The notes under the pieces: generated by a model
Databases searched by the model: none
What the model saw: only the letters and a program-made list of their open reading frames with translations
Told to the model about the DNA's origin: nothing
In this document: positions 1 through 7,219 of the stretch, in pieces
Numbering within the stretch: the first letter of the stretch is position 1
How the letters are laid out: every line of letters starts with the position of its first letter
Position numbers and translations under genes: made by a program
Assembly (NCBI GenBank): GCA_021788565.1
Contig: JAJYKO010000186.1
Coordinates: 1 to 8,506, forward strand
DNA length: 8,506 nucleotides
Origin: Chloroflexota bacterium
Lineage (GTDB): Bacteria > Chloroflexota > UBA6077
Reading direction: 5' to 3'

Positions 1-18
1 TACACCAAAGCCAGGATG

Positions 19-86
19 AAACCCGCGGGGTCTCGGGGATCACGGCGCGTTAGTTCAGGATCAGGGGCCAAAGACCCCGCGGGTTT
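19..86. repeat. 15-bp perfect inverted repeat downstream of aspartate kinase
   Basis: Arms at 19-33 and 72-86 are exact reverse complements (AAACCCGCGGGGTCT and its complement), separated by 38 bases. Each arm contains the self-complementary octamer CCCGCGGG. The element lies 16 bases beyond the aspartate kinase stop codon, so in the transcript it could form a large stem-loop; the far arm ends in GGGTTT, a short T run in either direction. A bidirectional terminator, or the ends of a small dispersed element, would both fit. The loop also holds GGGGAT and a TCAGGGGCC string related to the other intergenic G-run elements. The pairing is certain; the function is inferred. Confidence 0.6.
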
Positions 87-101
87 GGTCGCCGCTTTAC
101 C

Positions 102-1520
102 TTAGATCTCGCGCGGGGCTCCCATCTGGAAAGCGCGGTGGATTGCCCGGGTGGCGTCGTCGCCGTCGGCCTCGGCGACGACCAGGGAGATGTTGTACTC
201 GGTGCTTCCCTGAGCGATGGCGATGACGTTGATCCGCTCCTCGCCCATGGTGCTGAAAACCGTCCCAGCGATTCCGGGCGTGCCTCTCATCCCGAACCCC
301 ACTACTGCTATGATCACGACCGGCTCAAGCACGTCGATGTGCTCCACGTCATGCTGGGATAGGGCGCTCGCAAGCTCCCGCCGAAGTTCCCGAACCGCCG
401 CCCTCGCCTCGCGGCTCGGCACCGCGAGGCAGACGTTCTGCTCGCTGCTCGCCTGACTTATCAGCAGGATGTTGGCACCGGCGCGGGCCACGGCGGCAAA
501 TATGCGGGCTGCTATGCCCGTTAGCCCCAGCATCCCGGGTCCGCCAACAGTGATCAAGCTGACGTCTTTGATGGCGGTGACAGCTTTAGCGGTTCCCGAT
601 ACGGCCTCTGCTGTGACGAGGGTACCAGGATAATCCGGGTTGAAGGTGTTTAGAATGCGGATCGGGATCTGGCGCTGCACCACCGGGTGTACGGTCTTGG
701 GATGGAGAACGTTGGCGCCGTAGTAAGCCAGCTCTGCCATCTCGGTATAGGAGAGAGCGGGCAGGGGTTTGGCGTCAGGCACCACCGTGGGGTTGGCGGT
801 CATCACGCCGTCTACTTCCTTCCAGAACCACACCTCGTCGGCATCCAGCGCAGCGCCGAGGATGGCGCAAGAATAGTCGCTGCCGCCACGCCCGAGGGTG
901 GTGGGAATCCCAGTCTGAGTCGCGGCGATGAACCCCGTCACCACCGGCACAGTTCCACGCTCCAGCAGAGGGAGAAGCCGCTCACGGCTTCGGACTCGAG
1001 TGTCTTCCATCAGCGGGCTCGCGTCCCCATGCCGATCGTTGGTCACGATCAGGTCGGTGGCGTCGATGGCCTCTGCCGAGACGCCTGCTGCGCGAAGGGC
1101 AGCGGCAAACAGGCGGGCGTTGCACTGCTCACCCAGGCCGCTGATCAGGTCCAGGGCCCGGGGCGTCAGCTCTCCGAGTATGGCGATGCTGTGATACAGG
1201 GCCTCCAGGTGCTGGAAGCTGGCATCAAGATATGCGACGAGACCCTCAGCATCCGAGCCGGCCGCCAGGTTTGTGGCCGCTTCCTGATGTTTCTCCAGCA
1301 GGCGCGAGGTCGCGCTGTCGGCAGCTCGCAAATCGCCGGCGGCAGCAGACCTGGCGGCTTCGATCAGCAGGTCAGTCGTTCGCAGGTCCGGGGCGTTCAT
1401 CGCGGACACCACCACGACCACCTGATGCCGGCGAGCCTCCCGGTCAACAATCGCAGCGGCTCTGCCGATGGCGTCAGTGCTGCCTACGGATGTCCCGCCG
1501 AACTTCATGACCACGCGCAT
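102..1520 (-). CDS. lysC: Aspartate kinase (monofunctional, two ACT domains)
   Basis: Phosphorylates L-aspartate with ATP, the first step of the pathway to lysine, threonine, methionine and isoleucine; cytosolic. With the ATG at 1520 it has 472 residues. The amino-acid kinase domain fills about residues 3-300: the N-terminal KFGGTSVGS (6-14) is the classic aspartokinase signature, GRGGSDYS (210-217) binds nucleotide, and WKEVDGVMTANP (233-244) and GANVLHPKT (268-276) are family motifs. Two ACT regulatory domains follow (about 316-385 and 400-465), including SQASSEQN (355-362), so feedback inhibition by an end-product amino acid is likely. No homoserine dehydrogenase is fused. The open frame extends two codons further to a TTG, but the ATG at 1520 has GAGGTG seven bases upstream and is preferred. 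It follows mce by 69 bases, so cotranscription with the methylmalonyl-CoA genes is possible but unproven. Confidence 0.95.
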   Translation of the reverse strand: MRVVMKFGGTSVGSTDAIGRAAAIVDREARRHQVVVVVSAMNAPDLRTTDLLIEAARSAAAGDLRAADSATSRLLEKHQEAATNLAAGSDAEGLVAYLDASFQHLEALYHSIAILGELTPRALDLISGLGEQCNARLFAAALRAAGVSAEAIDATDLIVTNDRHGDASPLMEDTRVRSRERLLPLLERGTVPVVTGFIAATQTGIPTTLGRGGSDYSCAILGAALDADEVWFWKEVDGVMTANPTVVPDAKPLPALSYTEMAELAYYGANVLHPKTVHPVVQRQIPIRILNTFNPDYPGTLVTAEAVSGTAKAVTAIKDVSLITVGGPGMLGLTGIAARIFAAVARAGANILLISQASSEQNVCLAVPSREARAAVRELRRELASALSQHDVEHIDVLEPVVIIAVVGFGMRGTPGIAGTVFSTMGEERINVIAIAQGSTEYNISLVVAEADGDDATRAIHRAFQMGAPREI

Positions 1521-1527
1521 AAGCAAA

Positions 1528-1533
1528 CACCTC
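1528..1533 (-). promoter_or_regulatory. Ribosome binding site of aspartate kinase
   Basis: GAGGTG on the minus strand, seven bases before the ATG at 1520. It selects this ATG over the in-frame TTG at 1526, which the site would nearly touch, and over the internal ATG at 1508. Confidence 0.6.
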
Positions 1534-1589
1534 GACGTCTGTGTAGGAGGAAGTTTAGCGCCGAGGAGCGCTCATGCATAGGGCGCGGG

Positions 1590-1997
1590 TCACGGAGCTT
1601 CCTGCACCAGCTCCAGCAACACCCCGTGCGTCGCCTCGGGGTGGACGAAAGCGACCATTGTGCCGTTTGCCCCGGGACGCGGGGCTTTGTCGATCATCCG
1701 AATTCCTGCCGCAGTCAGTTCCCTGACTGCCTCGCCGATATCCTCTACGCAGAGCGCCAGGTGGTGAATGCCCTCGCCGCGCTTTTCCAGGAACTTCGCC
1801 ACGGTCGCTTGCGGCCCTGTTGGCTCCAACAGCTCTATCTGGTCATCACCGATAGGAAGCATTGCCACCTTGAGGGCGCTATCCGGAAGTTCTTCAGTGT
1901 GGCCGGTTTCAATGCCGAGCAATCGGTAGAAGGCGGCGGCATCAGAGCAACTGCTGACGGCCAACCCAATGTGTTCGATCCGCTTGACCCTGATCAC
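1590..1997 (-). CDS. mce: Methylmalonyl-CoA epimerase
   Basis: Interconverts (S)- and (R)-methylmalonyl-CoA, linking the carboxyltransferase product to the mutase substrate; cytosolic, metal-dependent. The 135 residues are the usual size and form two halves of the vicinal-oxygen-chelate (glyoxalase) fold. Likely metal ligands by family position are His9 (in IEHIGLAV), Glu55 (in QIELLEP), His79 (in GIHHLAL) and Glu129 (in GVLLELVQ); GANGTMVAFVHPE (109-121) is also typical of the family. The start is GTG at 1997, with a weak GGGGA upstream; the nearby ATG in GGGGAATGAATC is out of frame. It lies 134 bases after pccB, unlike the tight spacing of the preceding genes, and that spacer holds a G-run tract and a hairpin, so its expression may be tuned separately. 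A glyoxalase-like protein of other function is unlikely given the neighbours. Confidence 0.94.
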   Translation of the reverse strand: MIRVKRIEHIGLAVSSCSDAAAFYRLLGIETGHTEELPDSALKVAMLPIGDDQIELLEPTGPQATVAKFLEKRGEGIHHLALCVEDIGEAVRELTAAGIRMIDKAPRPGANGTMVAFVHPEATHGVLLELVQEAP

Positions 1998-2065
1998 GAT
2001 TCATTCCCCACTCTGTCTCAGGACTGCTGCCCAGTGGCGACACACCGCAATCCGACAAACTTGGC

Positions 2066-2087
2066 GGGACGGCAGAGCCGCCGTCCC
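2066..2087. repeat. GC-rich palindromic hairpin between pccB and mce
   Basis: GGGACGGC (2066-2073) and GCCGTCCC (2080-2087) form a perfect 8-bp stem around a 6-base loop. No T run follows on the minus strand, so a simple intrinsic terminator is doubtful. It could be an mRNA-stabilising or attenuating hairpin in the spacer, or a copy of a dispersed REP-like palindrome; only a genome-wide count would tell. The pairing itself is unambiguous. Confidence 0.6.
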
Positions 2088-2103
2088 CTACAGGTTAACT
2101 ATT

Positions 2104-2128
2104 CCCCCATCCCCCGACCCCTGCCCCC
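2104..2128 (-). other. Predicted G-quadruplex motif just after pccB stop codon
   Basis: Read on the minus strand (the sense strand of the transcript) there are four G runs of 5, 4, 5 and 5 bases at 2128-2124, 2121-2118, 2115-2111 and 2108-2104, separated by the 2-base loops CA, TC and AT. This satisfies the usual four-run G-quadruplex pattern with very short loops. It begins four bases after the TGA stop of pccB and precedes the hairpin at 2066-2087. An RNA or DNA quadruplex here could affect transcript end formation or mce expression; that is inference. It shares the core GGGGTCGGGG(G)AT with the tract after the permease gene. Confidence 0.65.
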
Positions 2129-2131
2129 TGA

Positions 2132-3733
2132 TCACAGCGGAATGTTGCCGTGCTTCTTGCGAGGGTTCGAATCCTTCTTGCTCTTGAGGCTCTCCAGCGC
2201 CCGTATAAGCTGGAGGCGGGTTTGGCTCGGCTCGATGATGTCGTCGAGGTAACCCCTGGCCGCCGCCACGTACGGATTGGCGAACTTTTCCCGATACTCC
2301 TTGATAAGGGCCCCTCTCGCCGCGTCCGCGTCGGGCGCCTTCTCGATTGCGTCCTTGAAGACGACGTTGGCAGCCCCCTCAGGCCCCATCACCGCTATCT
2401 CGGCGGTGGGCCAGGCCAGGTTGATGTCCCCTCGGGCCTCTTTGCTGCTCATCACCGTGTACGCGCCACCGTAGGCCTTTCGTGTGATGACCGAAACCTT
2501 CGGGACCGTAGCCTCTATATAGGCGTATAAGAGTTTCGCTCCATGCCGGATGATTCCCCCGCGCTCCTGTTGGAGCCCCGGCATGAACCCGGGCACGTCG
2601 ACGAAGGTCACCAACGGAATATCGAAACAGTCGCAGAACCTGACGAAGCGGGCTCCCTTCACCGATGCGTTGATGTCGAGCACCCCCGCGAGGGCAGCCG
2701 GTTGCTGCGCAACGACCCCTATCGGATATCCGTTGAGTCGAGCGAAGCCCACGATAATGTTGGGCGCAAACCCCTCATGGACTTCTAGGAACTCTCCGTC
2801 GTCGACCACAATCCGCAGCACTTCATGCATGTCATACGGCTTGGTAGGGTCATCCGGCACTATTCGGTTCAAGCGGTCGTCGGTGCGACTGGGCGAGTCC
2901 GTGGGCGGTACGTGGGGCGGGGTCTCTGCGTTGTTCGCCGGAAGGAAGCTCATGAGTCGCCGGATGAGTTGGTAGGTCTCCGCCTCCGTGTCCCTGGCGA
3001 AATGAGCGACGCCTGTTATCGTACTGTGGACCTCGGCTCCTCCTAGATCATCAAGCGTGACGTCCTCATAGGTCACGGCCTTCACAACGTTCGGTCCCGT
3101 GACGAACATGTGGGACGTTCCCCTGACCATCGCGATGAAGTCCGTGATGGCCGGCGAGTAAACAGCGCCCCCGGCGCACGGTCCAACGATTGCCGATATT
3201 TGTGGGATAACCCCCGACGCGAGCACATTCCTTCGGAAAATCTCGGTGTAGGCGGAGAGGCTCACGACCCCTTCCTGGATCCTCGCCCCCCCGGAGTCGT
3301 CGATTCCAATCAGCGGGGCGCCGTTCCTCATGGCGAGGTCCATGATTTTGCATATCTTCTCGGAGTGGGCCTCGCCAAGCGCACCTCCGAACACCGTGGA
3401 GTCCTGGGCGAAGACGTACACCAGCCGGCCGCCGATGGTCCCGTACCCGGTGACGACTCCATCACCCAGGTAGCGCTGCTTGTCGAGATCAAAGTCCGTG
3501 CAACGGTGCGTCACGAACATCCCGATTTCCTGGAAGCTCTCCGGGTCCAGGAGGAGATCCAACCTCTCGCGGGCTGTCAGCTTGCCTTTAGCATGCTGTG
3601 CCTCGATTCTTCGGACACCGCCTCCCAGCGCGGCTTCTTCGCGGAGGCGGCGCAGTTCCTTGATCTTTTCAGGTGTCTGATCTTCCATGAGCTGTCCATT
3701 CTGGGCCGCCAAATAGTCGGCAATGCTCTTCAC
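2132..3733 (-). CDS. pccB: Propionyl-CoA carboxylase beta / methylmalonyl-CoA carboxyltransferase subunit
   Basis: Carboxyltransferase that moves CO2 between carboxybiotin and propionyl-CoA, giving or consuming (S)-methylmalonyl-CoA; cytosolic and usually hexameric. The 533 residues match the family's usual length. The N-terminal half contains [12 protein letters not shown] (145-156) and [16 protein letters not shown] (184-199), the first oxyanion-hole region; the C-terminal half has [10 protein letters not shown] (377-386) and [14 protein letters not shown] (418-431), the second; it ends in KKHGNIPL, typical of PccB, transcarboxylase 12S and MmdA. The start is GTG at 3733 with AAGGAG six bases upstream. 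The same frame stays open 129 codons further into meaB, but that part is Arg/Gly-rich and non-homologous. No biotin carboxylase, biotin carrier or decarboxylase membrane subunit is in the window, so PCC, transcarboxylase and decarboxylase alpha subunit cannot be separated. Thr426 sits where I recall a specificity-determining Asp in actinobacterial PccB. Confidence 0.93.
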   Translation of the reverse strand: MKSIADYLAAQNGQLMEDQTPEKIKELRRLREEAALGGGVRRIEAQHAKGKLTARERLDLLLDPESFQEIGMFVTHRCTDFDLDKQRYLGDGVVTGYGTIGGRLVYVFAQDSTVFGGALGEAHSEKICKIMDLAMRNGAPLIGIDDSGGARIQEGVVSLSAYTEIFRRNVLASGVIPQISAIVGPCAGGAVYSPAITDFIAMVRGTSHMFVTGPNVVKAVTYEDVTLDDLGGAEVHSTITGVAHFARDTEAETYQLIRRLMSFLPANNAETPPHVPPTDSPSRTDDRLNRIVPDDPTKPYDMHEVLRIVVDDGEFLEVHEGFAPNIIVGFARLNGYPIGVVAQQPAALAGVLDINASVKGARFVRFCDCFDIPLVTFVDVPGFMPGLQQERGGIIRHGAKLLYAYIEATVPKVSVITRKAYGGAYTVMSSKEARGDINLAWPTAEIAVMGPEGAANVVFKDAIEKAPDADAARGALIKEYREKFANPYVAAARGYLDDIIEPSQTRLQLIRALESLKSKKDSNPRKKHGNIPL

Positions 3734-3739
3734 GATACG

Positions 3740-3745
3740 CTCCTT
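3740..3745 (-). promoter_or_regulatory. Ribosome binding site of pccB
   Basis: AAGGAG on the minus strand, six bases upstream of the GTG at 3733 and inside the 20-base gap after meaB. It fixes the start of pccB and argues against the 129-codon in-frame extension through meaB. Confidence 0.75.
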
Positions 3746-3753
3746 GTGACAGG

Positions 3754-4764
3754 CTATGGCCAGCGGCGGTCGCGCTCGAACTCGCCTGCGACCTCCAACT
3801 CCCGTCTCAGATCCTTTGAGGCAGGATGGCCCGCGAAAAACAGGCGAACCATCTGCTGTGCGGCCTGGCGAGGATCGAGAGCGCCCTTCGCCACGCCAGC
3901 GGCAAAGCCCTCCAACAGGTCCCGATCGACCGTCGCCTCGAACTCGTCGAGCAGCCGGCGTCCTGCCACGGAAAGGATGGTCCTCGAGGCCATCTGGAGC
4001 TCCTGGTCGCCGGCGACCCCTCTGGCGGCGAGGTGCGCCTGGTGGTCCTCGATCGCGTCCGCTAGTTCGGCAATGCCAGAGTTGCTGAGCACAGAGGTCT
4101 GAAGAATGGGTCTCTCCCACCCGTCTGTGGGGTGATCATCCATGGCATGGAGCGAGCGGGCAACCGCATCGGCACCCGGTAGGTCGGCCTTATTCACTAC
4201 GTAGATGTGTGCCACTTCCAAGAGGCCAGCCTTGAGGGATTGAACCTCATCTCCCATCCCGGGGGTCAGCACGACGACGACTGTGTGTACGATGTTTGCC
4301 ACGTCCACTTCGCCTTGCCCCACGCCTACCGTCTCGAGCAGTACGACATCCTTGCCCGCGGCTCTCAGGATCACAGTCGCGTCCTCCACGGCTGGCGCGA
4401 GTCCTCCCTGCCGTCCGCGCGATGCCATGCTCCGGACGAACACGCCCGGGTCAGTGGCGATCTCGTGCATCCTCACCCTGTCGCCGAGGACGGCGCCGCC
4501 GGTCACCGGGCTGCTCGGGTCTACCGCGAGAACTCCGATAGACGCGCCACGAGATCTGTACTCTCTGGCGAGCTTGCCAATCAAGCTGCTCTTGCCTGCA
4601 CCAGGCGCCCCCGTAAGCCCGACGACATAGCCTCCAGTCGCAGATCGGCGCAGCCTTGCGACGAGTTGTTCGGCTTCTTCGCCGCCGGTCTCGGCCATGG
4701 TAATTGCCCTTGCCACGGCCCGCGGCTGTCCCGCCAGCACGTCCTCTGCCAGCTGTTCGATCAT
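3754..4764 (-). CDS. meaB: Methylmalonyl-CoA mutase-associated GTPase MeaB (ArgK family)
   Basis: G-protein chaperone of methylmalonyl-CoA mutase: it uses GTP hydrolysis to gate adenosylcobalamin loading and to protect or eject inactivated cofactor; cytosolic. The 336 residues are close to the family's usual size. Visible motifs: P-loop GAPGAGKSS (52-60), [19 protein letters not shown] (81-99) covering the switch I region, ETVGVGQ (144-150) as the G3-like switch II, and NKAD (191-194) giving guanine specificity. The C-terminal part (about 255-336) is the dimerisation extension and ends in a charged stretch. The ATG overlaps the stop codon of mcmA2 as ATGA, so translation is probably coupled; no strong Shine-Dalgarno is seen, only AGGG adjoining the start. 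The position between mutase and carboxyltransferase genes confirms the mutase role over the old ArgK arginine-transport annotation. Confidence 0.96.
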   Translation of the reverse strand: MIEQLAEDVLAGQPRAVARAITMAETGGEEAEQLVARLRRSATGGYVVGLTGAPGAGKSSLIGKLAREYRSRGASIGVLAVDPSSPVTGGAVLGDRVRMHEIATDPGVFVRSMASRGRQGGLAPAVEDATVILRAAGKDVVLLETVGVGQGEVDVANIVHTVVVVLTPGMGDEVQSLKAGLLEVAHIYVVNKADLPGADAVARSLHAMDDHPTDGWERPILQTSVLSNSGIAELADAIEDHQAHLAARGVAGDQELQMASRTILSVAGRRLLDEFEATVDRDLLEGFAAGVAKGALDPRQAAQQMVRLFFAGHPASKDLRRELEVAGEFERDRRWP

Positions 4765-5168
4765 CCCTGGGGACCCACACTGGAGGTGATGAAGTGGACC
4801 ATGTCCTGGGTGGAACTTCCAGGACCGAAGACCCCGCGTATCCCAATCTCGCGCAGTGCCTCGTGGTCTTCATCAGGAATTATGCCGCCAGCAACCACCA
4901 GCAGGTCTGAGAGGCCCCGACGCTTCAGTTCGTCCATCACTCGAGAAAACAGCGACATATGGGCGCCGGAGAGACTGCTCAGGCCGATGACGTCCACGTC
5001 CTCCTGGAGCGCCGCCTCAGCGATCATCTGCGGTGTCTGTCGGATGCCGGTGTAAACGACCTCCATCCCAGCATCTCTCAGTGCCCTGGCGACGACTTTG
5101 GCTCCGCGGTCGTGGCCGTCCAGTCCGGGTTTCGCGATCAGAACCTTGATCTTCTTGGATCCAGTCAC
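4761..5168 (-). CDS. mcmA2: Methylmalonyl-CoA mutase, small B12-binding subunit
   Basis: Binds adenosylcobalamin and presents it to the catalytic barrel encoded by mcmA1; corresponds to the C-terminal domain of fused mutases. From the GTG at 5168 the product has 135 residues, typical for the stand-alone subunit. It has the base-off/His-on cobalamin signature DGHDRG (17-22, His19 the cobalt ligand), SLSGAH (65-70) contacting the nucleotide tail, and AGGIIPDED (93-101) plus FGPGSS (114-119) completing the Rossmann-like pocket. GAGGTG five bases upstream supports this GTG; an in-frame TTG at 5183 would add five residues (LRGEP) but has a poorly placed ribosome site. It follows mcmA1 by 30 bases and overlaps meaB by four. 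Ethylmalonyl-, isobutyryl- and hydroxyisobutyryl-CoA mutases share this domain, so substrate is judged from the large subunit. Confidence 0.95.
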   Translation of the reverse strand: MTGSKKIKVLIAKPGLDGHDRGAKVVARALRDAGMEVVYTGIRQTPQMIAEAALQEDVDVIGLSSLSGAHMSLFSRVMDELKRRGLSDLLVVAGGIIPDEDHEALREIGIRGVFGPGSSTQDMVHFITSSVGPQG

Positions 5169-5173
5169 CGGTT

Positions 5174-5179
5174 CACCTC
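5174..5179 (-). promoter_or_regulatory. Ribosome binding site of mcmA2
   Basis: GAGGTG on the minus strand, five bases before the GTG at 5168, in the short gap after mcmA1. It would overlap the first codons if the TTG at 5183 were the start, so it favours the GTG. Confidence 0.6.
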
Positions 5180-5198
5180 GCAAGGTCTATGGTGCTCC

Positions 5199-6854
<1,656 letters not shown>

Positions 6855-7006
6855 TTCTCTCCCCTGTGCTGCGAACAGCGGTGGAATCAGGCCTGCACAG
6901 GCCGAAGGGCCGGCGAACCGCACAGCGGAGATAACCGATGAGGTGCGACACACGAGGCTGCGCTGCCCTTGCCCGCCGTGCGAGGCGACGCTCCCAATGG
7001 CCGCCG
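6855..7006 (-). other. Putative long untranslated leader of the mcm operon
   Basis: If the promoter at 7013-7041 is used, the mcmA1 transcript begins near 7006 and has about 150 untranslated bases. These include a near-palindrome GGCCTG-CA-CAGGCC at 6890-6903, an adjacent GGCC-CTTC-GGCC-type mini-hairpin around 6900-6911, and a long-range 6-bp pair between 6920-6925 and 6864-6869 that would lie next to the ribosome site. I looked for a cobalamin riboswitch, because B12 is the mutase cofactor, and did not find a convincing B12 box. No credible small gene is seen here. Confidence 0.3.
6859..6864 (-). promoter_or_regulatory. Ribosome binding site of mcmA1
   Basis: GGGGAG on the minus strand, four bases before the ATG at 6854. 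It supports this start over the upstream in-frame start at 6953. Confidence 0.6.
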
Positions 7007-7012
7007 GGGCAC

Positions 7013-7041
7013 ATTTTAGGGACCTGGCTGGCGAGAATCAA
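7013..7041 (-). promoter_or_regulatory. Candidate sigma70-type promoter for the mcm operon
   Basis: On the minus strand TTGATT (7041-7036, consensus TTGACA, four of six) is followed after exactly 17 bases by TAAAAT (7018-7013, consensus TATAAT, five of six). It is among the few AT-rich spots in the gap and points at mcmA1. A start near 7006 would follow. There is no TG extension before the -10. A single match of this quality can arise by chance, but position and spacing are right. Confidence 0.45.
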
Positions 7042-7051
7042 GAACCCGTTC

Positions 7052-7080
7052 GGGGGTCAGGGGCCGGGGGACGGAGGGGG
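7052..7080 (+). other. Predicted G-quadruplex motif upstream of the mcm promoter
   Basis: On the plus strand there are four G runs of 5, 4, 5 and 5 bases at 7052-7056, 7060-7063, 7066-7070 and 7076-7080, with loops TCA, CC and ACGGA. It lies 10 bases upstream of the candidate -35 box, so for the mcm operon the G runs are on the template strand and the complementary C runs on the sense strand. It is partly complementary to the tract at 7188-7219, and the two could pair across the hairpin between them. Confidence 0.6.
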
Positions 7081-7116
7081 CACGGGTGCTGCCGAAAAGC
7101 ATCCTCGGGACGCAAG

Positions 7117-7161
7117 AGGATAGGCAGGATGAGCCATCTGATACTCAATCCTGCCTATCCT
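7117..7161. terminator. Long hairpin in the permease-mcm gap, possible terminator
   Basis: 7117-7130 (AGGATAGGCAGGAT) is an exact reverse complement of 7148-7161, a 14-bp stem; after a one-base bulge GAG (7131-7133) also pairs with CTC (7144-7146), leaving a 10-base loop. On the minus strand it lies about 60 bases beyond the permease stop. The trailing side is not a T run, so it would be an atypical terminator. A smaller alternative stem, ATCCTC/GAGGAT (7101-7106 with 7116-7121), is followed by GCTTTT on the minus strand and overlaps the large stem, so the two are mutually exclusive. The pairing is certain, the role is not. Confidence 0.45.
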
Positions 7162-7182
7162 TACCTATCCTGTATATCCTGT
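7148..7182. repeat. Degenerate ATCCTG tandem repeat
   Basis: Four imperfect units start at 7148, 7157, 7167 and 7176 (ATCCTGCCT, ATCCTTACCT, ATCCTGTAT, ATCCTGTC), with periods of 9, 10 and 9 bases. The first unit doubles as the right arm of the hairpin. Similar ATCCTGT-type intergenic strings occur in many unrelated bacterial genomes; no function is known to me. It lies directly next to the G-run tract at 7188-7219. Confidence 0.55.
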
Positions 7183-7187
7183 CAGGT

Positions 7188-7219
7188 CCCCTGATCCCCG
7201 ACCCCGGTCTCCTGTCCCC
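7188..7219 (-). other. G-run tract starting at the permease stop codon
   Basis: On the minus strand, immediately after the TAA, come four GGGG runs at 7219-7216, 7205-7202, 7199-7196 and 7191-7188, with spacers of 10, 2 (TC) and 4 (ATCA) bases. The 10-base first loop exceeds the usual 7-base rule, so it is a borderline G-quadruplex. The core GGGGTCGGGGAT is nearly the same as in the tract after pccB, and the position relative to the stop codon is the same. Confidence 0.5.

Noticed and set aside
1541..1580. Plus-strand Shine-Dalgarno-like AGGAGGAAG followed by an ATG at 1573
   Set aside because: The purine run is more than 15 bases from the ATG and the frame is only antisense sequence of mce; it is probably coincidental.
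687..2252. 521-codon open frame on the plus strand antisense to aspartate kinase, mce and the end of pccB
   Set aside because: It runs across three well-identified minus-strand genes and their spacers, has low-complexity composition without any family motif, and is a typical stop-poor shadow in GC-rich DNA.
3734..4120. 129-codon N-terminal extension of the pccB frame into meaB
   Set aside because: The extension is Arg/Gly/Pro-rich, overlaps meaB in another frame and resembles nothing; AAGGAG before the GTG at 3733 gives the family-typical length.
6855..6953. 33-residue N-terminal extension of McmA1
   Set aside because: Not seen in split mutases, and a good ribosome site directly precedes the ATG at 6854; the hydrophobic stretch is too short and unlikely as a signal peptide for a cytosolic enzyme.
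6855..7012. Cobalamin riboswitch in the mcmA1 leader
   Set aside because: No convincing B12 box or the flanking conserved helices could be found, only GC stems. A covariance search would be decisive.
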